The position numbers and the translations under genes were made by a program. Below, piece after piece: positions 10,744-20,605 of a DNA stretch of 64,000 bases. The first letter of the stretch is position 1; each line of letters starts with the position of its first letter. The DNA is taken from positions 1,550,001 through 1,614,000 of the forward strand of contig JBBELK010000062.1 in NCBI GenBank assembly GCA_037783545.1. The letters run 5' to 3'. The notes beneath the pieces are model-generated. The model ran no database searches. It was given only the letters and a program-made list of their open reading frames with translations, and had not been told where the DNA came from. The stretch is from Henricia sp. BOLD:AAB3569. Lineage: Eukaryota; Echinodermata; Asteroidea; Spinulosida; Echinasteridae.

Positions 10744-10807
10744 GTCAACTTGTGTTTTTTTACAAGAATATAGGCCTATGCTATTCTTGCTAAGAACACA
10801 AGTTGAC
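10744..10807. repeat. 64-nt imperfect hairpin in the HNMT-like intron
   Basis: GTCAACTTGTGTT (10744-10756) pairs with AACACAAGTTGAC (10795-10807) over 13 perfect bases. A second helix AAGAATA / TATTCTT closes an 11-base loop. The size is like a pre-miRNA, but a small foldback transposon is equally possible. Confidence 0.55.
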
Positions 10808-13545
10808 ATAGGCCTACAATTTTTACTGTTAACCCATTTTTATTGTAGGCGTGTCAGGGTCGAGGGGGGTTGGAAATGAAGATTGAAGGGAAAACTCAGT
10901 TCTTGATTGGAACTCCGGCCTGCTCTCTTTAATTTCTTTCAGTCATAGAACCAACTGTTACGGTAGTCCCTTTAGGCTTCAGTGCTCAATTTAAGCTTCT
11001 ATATCGAGCCTTTAACTCATAATCTGCTTAACCAGGCATCCAATGACTCCCAAAATACAACGACCTAGCCAACAAATTCATGAAATTCACATGTCTGTCT
11101 ATACAATTAAAGACGGACGATGGCTCCTTACCCGAGCCTCTGAACTGCTATTTTCGTGCTTCCCTACGGCGATAGAACCTTGGGAGCGGGGTTACTAATG
11201 ACCGTGGTTTGCGCCATCTTTGCTTGATAACAACCGCAGCTTGAGTTGCTACAAGCTGTCACGTGAGTGGCTGGCGTTACGAGACACGTTTAAGCGTTGT
11301 TTGTGCACTTTGTGGATTTTCACCCAAATATTTACAGCTGTGACTGATTGTCGACACCAGTATCTTTCGGCTGATGTTTAGTGTCGATATTGTACATAAA
11401 AAGTCGTATTTTTGTGACATCCCAGTTGTCCAATGGACGACGTTGTTACAACGCAACATACCCTCCAAGCCGTGTCGGGCATGATATGTGAATAATTACC
11501 TTGAGGGCTTTGTTCGGGCTGAGAGAGTAAATGCAGAACCCACAAAAACATGTCATGTTGCGGGGTCATAAATAAGCTTCTGTCAAGCCCTGTCAAGCCC
11601 TGGCCTCGGGCAAACTGTACAGCGAATCGGGCGCGAAGAAAATAAATATGTTCATATATACAAACATTACAAATGCTTTGTACCGTTGGACTAATTGTGA
11701 TTTTGTCATTATTCAAGTGTTTGTAATTATAATGATAATTATGGTGTTCGTTATGGCTGTTTAATTTGTATACTGGTACAAAACAAGTTCCTGAGTTTGT
11801 TTATTTTTCGGTAGGTGGCAATAAATTTTGTTCATTTTGATTCAGCGTTTGAATACAGACCGTAAACGCTATGTTGTACTTCTGACTAGACCACCTTTAT
11901 CGAATCTGAAACAATAATTTGCAAAGGACTACATTTCACAATAGTAGTCTGGAGGGGTACTGGTCGCCTGATGCATGCTCTTAACGGAGTAGTCCAGTTG
12001 AGTCCGGTTTCCTGCGGTGCTCGCATTTGAGTGGTTCAGTTGAGGCCGGATCCTTCTCGGTCAGATGGCCGAAATTACGATTACATGTGCCATATTGGTG
12101 ATGTGACAAGGCGGAAGTTTTTTCAATCTAAAGGAGCTGCTTTGGCTATGCTCTTAACTGAGTGGTCAGTTGAGGCTAGGCCCGACTTGGCCAGACGGCC
12201 GAGCACATAATTTCCACGAATTTTAGACTCTCGCCTTCATGCTATGGAGCTCGCATGTGAGTGAGTCGAGCACCAGACTACCTGTAAATTCCGGTCGTTA
12301 ATTACCAGGGGTGCACGCTGGCTCATAATAACAGGCGCGAAAGTCTTGGCGGTACCTGAAATACCTCGCTCATTACTGTATGCATTTTTTAACTGGACCA
12401 TCCGAAATTAATATTGAAATGATCGTGTATTCATCGTAAATGTTCGTCGGAATAACGAAATAGAACGGGTTTGTTTTGTAAACTTGGAATCGATGTGAAC
12501 TTGAAAAGCTGGAACGTTTTCAAACAGCAATGATGCAATACAGATAATACAGAAATGATTTTGGGTTATGTGACTGGAAATTACTGATGGTCCAGCTTAG
12601 AAAGCGGGAGGGACTCTAGACTAACGTTTATGTAAAAATAAGGCGTGACTCCAGGACTTATGCAAATATATCACGCAACTGGTCTGTTGCATAATGTACA
12701 TGTTTAAAGAGAGTGACCATGCAGATCACATTTTGACCCACCCCTTTTCCTATGGGTTTTGAGATTGTTTGTACAATATCAATTCATTACCATTCGTATC
12801 ACAGCCTTTTGCGTGTTTGACTTGAATGTAGTGCCTTTCATGGACTAAATGTTGTTTAAAATATAATGCTATTGGGTGGCTTGCACGCAGCAGGTAATAA
12901 GTGCAAAATCAAAACTGATAAAAGGGAATGGCATAATGCAACTGGACTGTTAGTTGATGGGCATGCACTGGCGTGCATCACGTAGTAACAACAACAATTG
13001 AAGGTAACTCATTTAGGGCAACAGTCATATTTCAGCACTTGGTCAATTTTGTTTTTCTTTTAATGTCTCATTTCAAAGTCAATAACTTTTACGTTTCTAG
13101 AAAATTATCATTTCAATTTTGTTTGAGGTGCCACACCCAAAACGCACGGATTGTATAAAATCATCTTTAAAAATACATGTACGTTTCTACAAATCTTCTT
13201 TACGGGGCAAAATGAAGTAGGCCTACCCCTCTAAACTGGTCCCCCTCCCTCCCTGCCCCATCATGAGATCTCAATTTCCGGTCTGCTAAGCGGCGTTACA
13301 ATCCCCTAAGGAAATAGGTAAATCTGTAAAAGTAGGCGGGTGTTCCGCGTACTGAACGCACAAGTTAGTCATCTTGATATAATTTAATCAATCGTGCCAT
13401 GTTTTGCTGAAGAAAAACAAAATTCTATGCTTTCCAAAAATTGGAATTGCTGTCTGTTCTTCATTGACTATCCCTTCCTACCGACATTTCCGGCAGCGTT
13501 GCAGAATTACGTGTACATGGATTTTCTCGCAAGTTCTTAGCTCAC

Positions 13546-14740
13546 TTAAACAGCTAGAATTCCCCCCGTCCACATTATAAAGTTTTATTGTTTATCATGG
13601 AGGTGTATGTGTCTACAACACCATGACAACTTGTTTTTCACAAAAAATCGACAGGCTTTTGCTTAAAACGTAAAGCAGTTCCGACCCTCTTCACCCGAAA
13701 TTCTGAAACGCTTGAGGTCATTTGGTTTGTTTATCAACAGGGTTGACAACGTCATCCTGAGAAACATACAAAACGGCCTGTGCAGTCTTGAATGGAAAAT
13801 ACACGAAGTGAATGTTTATCATGCATGTTGTGTCCTTGTAATTCAAAATATGCATATGACAACAATCTACTATTACCTGTTTTGTGAACAAAACGGTGAA
13901 ATTGTGGCTCACAATGAAGCTCTTTCTGAAACGCTCATTAGGTATTCATGATATGCGCGTGACCCCGTGACGCAATCCTGAGAAAGAGAAGTCAACACGA
14001 TTGTTTAGCTCCATACGTTTACACGCAAAAAACTTGGAAAACCGTCTCTGTTAGATGGTGTTTTTTGAAGAAGTGTATTGGTCCAAAAAGCCAGATATAT
14101 GCCCAGTAGCTGCGTGGTTGTATGTTTTACCAGACACTATGAAAAAAAGAGCAGAAAATTTGTCTTTTCTATTACCAAGAGAGAGAAAAATGAGTCGCTC
14201 ATTCTAACTTGTACCGGCCAATGTAACACGTGGGAACTATACGGCCCGCAGGGAACCGTTCAATGCTGCAGACAGACCGCTGTGAATGCCGTTCGTTCCG
14301 TGACAAAACCACCCGTCGCAATGCACCAGTATTTACTTCAAAAGAGCTTCATTGTAAGCCACAATTTCACCGTTTTTTTTACAAAACAGGTAATAGTAGA
14401 TTGTTGTCATATTACATGAAGTGTTTTTCACGTTTGTATTTTGAATTACAAGGACAAAACAGGCATGATAAACATTCACTTCGTGTATTTTCCATTCAAT
14501 ACTGCACAGGCCGTTTTGTATGTTTCTCAGGATGACGTCAAAACCCTGTTGATAAACAGACCAAGTGACCTCGAGCGTTTCAGAATTTCGAGTGAAGAGG
14601 GTCGGAACTGCTTTACGTTTTAAGCAAAAGCCTGTCGATTTTTTTGTGAAAAAAAAGTTGTGATGGTGTTGTAGACACATACACCTCCATGATAAACAGA
14701 AAAACTCAAAAAAATGGAAGGGGGGATTCTAGCTGTTTAA
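13546..14740. mobile_element. TTAA-flanked element with very long inverted repeats
   Basis: The left arm (about 13546-13925) and right arm (about 14340-14740) are reverse complements with modest divergence. Both ends read TTAAACAGCTAGAAT on the inward strand, giving TTAA duplications (13546-13549 and 14737-14740). The middle 400 bp shows no transposase. TTAA targets are used by piggyBac and Kolobok families (established); which applies here is unknown. Confidence 0.8.
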
Positions 14741-14830
14741 TTATTTTAATGCAATGAACAATAAATATTACCCACTGAAAAGCGAACACGAAATGGCGCC
14801 GCCATTTTGTCCGAATATTTTATCCGACCA

Positions 14831-15280
14831 TTAAAGTTGCACTGCCCGTGTTTGGGCCGATTTGGGCGTCAAATTTGTTTTTTAAAGTTAAATAGGTATT
14901 TTTCTAGAATAGAAAAAGTTATCAGCTTTCATTTGGTACCAAGAACGTAAAAATCCGTCAAGGATTAATGCCAGTCGATTAAAAACACGAAATGATTAAA
15001 AGGCTGGCAGGTCAATTAATCGAGAGGGTTATGACGTAAATGTACATGTGCGCGTACATGTGTACATTGTACACATACTATGTACATATGAGCGTACGCG
15101 CACATGTACAACATGTGAAGCACGTTTCAAGAAAAAGGCTTGTATCTCCAATTCCCGACGTCGGAAATTTAAGTTTTTGATATTTTTCGTTACAGAGACA
15201 CGTAAGCTTTCTAAATTCGTTCGCTTGTGTAAATTAATTTTTAAAATCCTGTCACCCAAACACGGGCAATGCAACTTTAA
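14831..15280. mobile_element. TTAA-flanked MITE, about 440 bp
   Basis: TTAA occurs at 14831-14834 and 15277-15280. Inside are inverted repeats beginning AGTTGCACTGCCCGTGTTTGGG in two blocks, with one mismatch between ends. The centre (15040-15110) is a palindrome-rich run of GTACATGTGCGCGTAC-like words. It encodes no protein. Confidence 0.82.
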
Positions 15281-15935
15281 GTCCTTGGTGCATTTCTATG
15301 GCAATACACGAAAACGTTGTCCGCAAAAACGTCATCCGTTGCTCAGTATTCGGAAAAAAATGGCAGCGCCCGTAGTGCGATGCATCGCTGCAATTACCAT
15401 TCTTTGTGAAGTTCGTATCCGCTATTCAGTAGGTAATATTTCTTGTTCTTTGCATTATAATAATGTACAAGGTGTACTTGTTGAGCACAAGCCTTTTGTT
15501 TCTTGGGTATAATTCCCCTTTTTCTTGTTACGTTTTCATTTTTAAATAATATTTACAAGATGATGTAGATTATAAAAATATATTATTTCATTTGAAAAAA
15601 AACGACAAACAAACTTTAAAAAACTATTCTTACAAAACGTACACAAAAAAATACTTTTGACTGAAAATTGACCAATCATAATGTTGTACGCAAAAACGTC
15701 ATAACCTCAAGAGAGGGCGGTCCGCGACGGCAGTATCCATAATCGCCAAACATTTCGTCACTTTTGACCGATTTTTTTGAGTTAGGAAAATCGTACAGGG
15801 AAAACCGTTAGATGATAAGAGAGAGAAAATATGACTGATTTAGTTAAATATAACTTATTCCTTGCTTACAGTATTTCTCAATTCTTACAGTCTTTGCTAG
15901 CTCATTATGTATTTTTGTTCGTTTTGGCCGTATAG

Positions 15936-16300
15936 ACACGACAGGGTGGGGACGCATGCAACAATTTCTAAGGACGAAGATTGACTGGGGCTCAACGTAC
16001 ATAACTCGTGCAAACGTGCAGGAAGAAATCCGGAAATTGGGTTCCAAAATGGAGTCTGAAGCGATCGAGTCGTACTTGGACATCTCTGGCGTCTTCGAAC
16101 CGCCCGATAAGCTCACGGAGGACTCCAATTCTCTTCTGAATATGATCACCCAAATCACCAATTTCGCCGAAGTCACCCCAGAACCTCTGCGAGGCGAGGT
16201 GATGGGGTTCTTGAAGAGCGTTTCCACCCCAGGCAAGGGCCGAGATGGTGGATTGGCTCTAGATGACAGTGGTGTTGCTATTTTCATACGGCGAAAGTAA
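15936..16300 (+). CDS. HNMT: Histamine N-methyltransferase-like, terminal exon
   Basis: The exon starts after TATAG with two bases completing the codon split at 10582 and runs to a TAA stop at 16298-16300. Its first residues 'TTGWGRMQQFLRTK' match the human HNMT segment after strand 5 ('GSSGWDKLWKKYGSRF' from memory). The conserved tail follows: 'STYITRANVQEEIRKLG', 'YLDISGVFEP', then a helical stretch ending in a hydrophobic final strand before the stop. This is the histamine-binding C-terminal half of the fold. The exon is intact, and with 10259-10582 it covers about the last two thirds of a protein near 290 residues. Confidence 0.82.
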
Positions 16301-16561
16301 AGCATGGTTTCCATATTATAGCAACAAACGCGGAGAGTACCGCAAACTAGCAACGCAAACAGTAACGCAGACAGTCGACAAAGTTAAACCAAGTTTGACT
16401 TTGCCGATTGTTTCCGTTGGTGTTTGCGTCGCAGTTGTTTGCGTCTAGTGTTGGTGCGCGCGTTATGATTATATGGAAACTAGGCTTTAAACACCTCGAT
16501 TGTTATATTTCTTAAAAAAAAAAAAATTAAAAACAAATCTGATTTTAGATCACTAAAATAA

Positions 16562-16767
16562 GCACGCCAAAGCGGAAATAATTCAACACTGATAATTTTG
16601 CCATAAACCCTAAAAGAAAACAAGTCTAAACATTTTTAAAACGGTATGCCAGTTTCAAACAGTCTATCAACATTTAAAAGTCATGCCAACCGTTTTTCTC
16701 TTGCGCAACATTTGCGAAAATATGCGTCAACATTATCAGTGTTGAATTATTTTTCGCTTGGGCGTGC
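16562..16767. repeat. Inverted-repeat (MITE-like) element
   Basis: The left arm GCACGCCAAAGCGGAAATAA (16562-16581, continuing to 16596) is repeated inverted at 16732-16767 with a few differences. No clear target duplication is seen. Confidence 0.65.
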
Positions 16768-16769
16768 CA

Positions 16770-16826
16770 TAGTATGGACACAGCAATGGCGGATAGCAAC
16801 CGGTTGTCAAGCCAAGTGAAACCCAA
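16770..16826. repeat. Dispersed repeat, also at 47415-47470 in inverse orientation
   Basis: TAGTATGGACACAGCAATGG and the following 37 bases recur as reverse complement at 47415-47470 with about five differences. Family unknown. Confidence 0.75.
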
Positions 16827-16957
16827 TAATATCCTATTCGAAGGCTGATAACATAGGCAATGGTCATTCCTTGACCGGACAGTCTTCCAGATGTACATAC
16901 ATTTCTGGTATATGTATAACTTGTTGATTATTTTGACAATTTTATGAATTCGAGCAA

Positions 16958-17133
16958 GAATAGACTACTGAAGTGTGACGTCGTTGCCATAGTAATTGGG
17001 TCTAAACATTCGCTGGTAATCTGAAACGTCGATTGGTATAGCGCAGGAAAACAGTTCACTGGTTTTAGGTGTAGACCCCAAAAACCATGGCAACACACAA
17101 AGGGTGACGTTTTCACTTTAGTAGTCTATTGAT
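16958..17133. mobile_element. Short MITE with AATAGACTACT ends (intact copy)
   Basis: The ends read AATAGACTACTGAAGTG and, inverted, AATAGACTACTAAAGTG. A second copy of the family lies at about 19965-20605 in inverse orientation and is interrupted by another MITE. This copy preserves the uninterrupted sequence, GACTACTAAAGTG, at the equivalent position. Confidence 0.75.
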
Positions 17134-17666
17134 TGCTTTCCGGTGACGTCACGCCTTCCATCCACCATTTTGGTTGTCATTTTTTCATGACGCACGTGGC
17201 TCGAGTGATAACCGGCAAAAAGAGCAAGAAAGGCGCATTGGTTGCACTTACCTCTGTTGCTTAACCTGGCTTTATGTTGTTGCGCCATACGCCTTTCTTA
17301 ATATTTATTCTTAAACGGACAAAAGCGAGGCTATAGTTCCTCCGAAAAGTAAACAAACCATTAAACGCACGCACGATGCATGGCAGCTATCGATGTGAAC
17401 GGAAGGGATCTTAGATTAGCCTCAAGTTTCGTCGATTCATGGTCGACTCCAGGATTATATCAAAAGACAGACAGTTTGGCAAAGATTGCAGGTACTTCTC
17501 AGCGGCGTAGGTGCAAGATTGGGAAGGTAGGAATGCTGTAAAATGATGGTGTTTACATCCGCATAATCTGATGAAAAATCGTAACGAACGACATGTTTGC
17601 ATATGCCTACACTACACAGTACATGCAGATTCACTCGTCATGCCCGTGTCGTGCCTTCGTGGTGGT

Positions 17667-17697
<31 letters not shown>

Positions 17698-17725
17698 GAG
17701 TTGGGGGGGGGGGGGGTGGGGGGGG
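17667..17725 (+). repeat. Poly-G tract
   Basis: Thirty consecutive G residues (17667-17696) are followed by runs of 14 and 8 G. It can form G-quadruplexes. Its length is likely variable or poorly resolved in assembly. Confidence 0.9.
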
Positions 17726-17894
17726 ACCAAAATAGCCATATGAGGAAACGCACGTAGCTGCTAGCAGAAAAAAAACCATGGGCTCTATTATTCACACTTC
17801 CAATCTGGATGACATATGAAAACACTTTTAATAATTATGTCATGCTCCATTGCATTCTAACAATTTCTTTCTCTTTCGTTTTTCTACTCCTCAG

Positions 17895-17969
17895 GCCCAC
17901 ACATTAGCAGAGTTGCAATAAAGTACGGCATGGAAGATGGAATCTCTGTCAGCAAAGTATTTCTGCGAG
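17895..17969 (+). CDS. Weak candidate exon, unknown gene
   Basis: A 75-bp stretch lies between TCAG and GT and is open in one frame (PHISRVAIKYGMEDGISVSK and five more residues), with two bases before and one after. The phase matches the candidate at 22105-22224. No family is recognised, and chance is possible. Confidence 0.2.
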
Positions 17970-18721
17970 GTACAATTTGTTGTAATTTAGGGTCTTTTTT
18001 TCAACCAAAAAATTCAATGTCACATTTAAGATAGCAGTCAATCGACCCTTGCTGGCACACACAAACCCTGGGCACAAACCCATGTTGAGCATTTACTAGT
18101 ACTTTTGCAGTCTTTGTAGGGAAACAGTGACAACAATTAGTAATACAAGAATAGATCCACCTTTATAAGAAGCTTTTCATGCCGATATTACAAAAATCCT
18201 GTTAAAACAGGGCACTTTTGCAGTGCCTATTGTAACGGGGGCCTCTGCCTTTGCTACATATGGGTAGGTTCGTATAATTTGTATTCAACACCAAGTAATA
18301 AAAACAAAGGACAAATGTAACTAAATGCTCTCAAATGTATTATTTTGTTTTAACAACAGCACATATAAATCAGGCCATCGGAATGCATGTGTTATGGGAT
18401 GGTTAACCTGCGATTAACACAGGCAAATATTTAAATAAACTGGAGCTAAGTCTGTTCTATGAACAGGGCGTACGGCTTTTTCACATTTTTTTTACTTGAA
18501 AAATTAGCATGCTTACCTTGTAAAATTAGATGTTAACATATCAACTATTTAACTTAAAAAAATATTAACCTTTAATGCGTTACCTTTAAAGGACTGATGA
18601 CGTAATCAATGTTTTAACAACACAGACATGTTTGGTGGTCGACGTACTCTATAAGCACCACTATGGGCTAATTTGCGCAAACATTGCTATGAAAGGGTCA
18701 TTTTAAGATTTGTTAATTTCG

Positions 18722-18735
18722 CCGCTAGAGGGCGC
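18722..18735 (+). promoter_or_regulatory. CTCF-core-like motif, plus orientation
   Basis: CCGCTAGAGGGCGC matches the consensus CCASYAGRKGGCRS at 13 of 14 positions (consensus from memory). It is the same word as in the satellite array but in opposite orientation. Confidence 0.4.
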
Positions 18736-18853
18736 ATTTTTTGGAAAGCATTTACCTTAGACACTAACACTGCCAACCCGATCTCGGCATCGTTGACCAC
18801 TTTTACAAAATATGTTTATTTAAATGCACTTCAGGTTTCTACCGGAAGTAAGC

Positions 18854-18976
18854 AAGGTCAAAGGTCAACACCATACCCTACCCTAGTTGAACCATAACAC
18901 AGTAGACTAGCTCTGAACACGTTCAAACTACAAGGCAGAGTCTGTTTGACCAATCGGGAATAAGGTCAAAGGTCAA
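18854..18976 (+). promoter_or_regulatory. Two DR1-type nuclear receptor motifs
   Basis: AAGGTCAAAGGTCAA occurs exactly at 18854-18868 and 18962-18976. AGGTCA half-sites spaced by one base are the binding form of HNF4, RXR and COUP-type receptors (established). Function here is unproven. Confidence 0.35.
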
Positions 18977-18984
18977 AGCATCTG

Positions 18985-19278
18985 AATAATAATCATAATA
19001 ATTATGAGATTTATATAGCACATATCCACCCTGCAGGGTGCTCAAGGCGATGTTACCATTATTACCGTTGCCATCAGGGAATCACCAGAGCGCACAATAC
19101 TATCAGCAGTTAGATTGTGGCATTCCCCCTTAACAGCTTCCCATATATCGCTTGGGTTTACGAGGCAACTGGGATTAAGTGCCTTGCCCAGGGACACAGA
19201 CACGTTGGTCGAAGTGGGGTTCGAACCCCCAACCTCTGATTGGGAGTCCCGCTTCATACCCACTAGACCACACGCGCT
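18985..19278 (-). mobile_element. tRNA-derived SINE (family 2), minus copy
   Basis: The minus strand starts GCGTGTGGTCTAGTGGG, has a B box (GGTTCGAACCC) and a head like tRNA-Gly(CCC). It ends in a conserved tail around TGAGCACCCTGCAGGGTG, then CTATATAAAT and an AT-rich ATT-type tail. The other copy is at 57036-57355. Its head directly abuts the 15-bp minisatellite. Confidence 0.85.
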
Positions 19279-19285
19279 CCATATG

Positions 19286-19535
19286 ATGTACACGTGTAAG
19301 ATGTACACGTGTAAGATGTACACGTGTAAGATGTACACGTGTAAGATGTACACGTGTAAGATGTACACGTGTAAGATGTACACGTGTAAGATGTACACGT
19401 GTAAGATGTACACGTGTAAGATGTACACGTGTAAGATGTACACGTGTAAGATGTACACGTGTAAGATGTACACGTGTAAGATGTACACGTGTAAGATGTA
19501 CACGTGTAAGATGTACACGTGTAAGATGTACACGT
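19286..19535. repeat. Perfect 15-bp minisatellite of E-box palindromes
   Basis: Sixteen complete identical units of ATGTACACGTGTAAG plus ten bases. Each unit holds the palindrome TACACGTGTA with a CACGTG E-box. Because 15 is a multiple of three and the unit lacks stops, long spurious frames arise on both strands (repeating MYTCK). These are not taken as genes. Confidence 0.97.
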
Positions 19536-19964
19536 TTGCCCGCCATATTGAAACAGGAGGAATTGCTCCTTGTTGCAAAGGTTCCCAAAGTTACCCGAAT
19601 GCACGTCCGGACGTTATCGTTGATCGTCGGGTACGATTCGTCATTGTTTCGAGAATTTGAGTTGACGTCGCGTGCACTATGCTTGCCGCTGCGTGTGTAT
19701 TTGGTGATGCAACGGATTCAGAACTACTACGCAGTCGCTATAGTTACGGTAACCGTAAAGCGATAATGAATGGCTATATAGTTACGGGATTACAACAGCA
19801 GATTAAAAGTACAATATGGAGCTCAGCTGGGTGATGCAGACAAGGTTTGAATTTGCTTTTAGATGCTAGGCCTACATGTATATTATATTAATTGTGTAAT
19901 ATATTAATTGTTTATTAATTTTTATTGAATTAACGCGCGCAAATTGACGTCACACTCTGCCAGC

Positions 19965-20605
19965 GAATAGACTACTAGGCTGCGTTCGGGCGTGCAGTTC
20001 TCGTTACTCGGGAGTAATGCGTGCGCATTGCACTCGGTCACATCACGCGAACGGCAAGTCCGCAGTCCATGTGCGCGAATGGCAATCAGTGAAGATGGAC
20101 GTCTCTTGCCATCGCTGCACACAAAATGCCGTTTCATTGCTCACAAGAAACTGAGGAAATACAGGCCGTAAGTCGTGAGAACATTTGATGCCGTGTAAAA
20201 CAAACCTTAGTGAGTTATTGTTTCAGTTATTGAGTTGACACGTTGAGCAAATTCACCAAAAATCCCACCCATATTCCACCATCTTCGTACAAATCACATG
20301 ACACTTGACAGGAGTACGAGCTCACTTCCCATTTGTTGGGAGTAGTGAGAGCATACTCTCACTGACCCGAGTGTCGTTATCCTTGCCGTTCACGCGCGCA
20401 GGAGTATAACTCGTGTTAACACGAGTACACGCCCGAACGCAGCCCTAAAGTAAAAACGCCACCCTTTATTGGTTGCCATAGTTAAGGTTACTGGATCTAC
20501 AGTAAAACCAGTGAACTGTTTCCCTACGCTTTACCGATGGACGATTCAGATTAGCAGCGAATGTTTAGACCCAATTACCATAGTAACTGACGTCACACTT
20601 CACCA
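19965..20605. mobile_element. Second copy of the AATAGACTACT MITE, split by an insertion
   Basis: The parts 19965-19977 and 20445-20605 match the reverse complement of 16973-17133, for example CCAGTGAACTGTTT and GCGAATGTTTAGACCCAATT. They are separated by the 467-bp element at 19978-20444. The far end lacks the terminal AATAGACTACT motif. Confidence 0.75.
19978..20444. mobile_element. 467-bp MITE with CTA target duplication
   Basis: The ends read GGCTGCGTTCGGGCGTG and its inverse GCCCGAACGCAGCC, flanked by CTA at 19975-19977 and 20445-20447. The empty site in the paralogous repeat (GACTACTAAAGTG near 17115-17128) has CTA once, which confirms the boundaries. A 3-bp target duplication fits PIF/Harbinger-type elements (inference). 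Confidence 0.87.

Larger units (their letters stand above)
10583..15935 (+). other. Intron of the HNMT-like gene, repeat-rich
   Basis: The intron is bounded by GTGAGT (10583) and TATAG (15931-15935) with matching phase (1 base, then 2). It holds a short hairpin (10744-10807), a long inverted-repeat element (13546-14740) and a TTAA-flanked MITE (14831-15280). Otherwise, including 10808-13545, I recognise no gene. A degenerate motif around CTCTTAACKGAGT and CAGTTGAG recurs near 11980-12170. Confidence 0.75.

Noticed and set aside
19042-19660. Long frames of repeating MYTCK or HVYIL over 113-181 residues on both strands
   Set aside because: They are produced by the stop-free 15-bp minisatellite plus SINE sequence; the period is a multiple of three, so several frames stay open.
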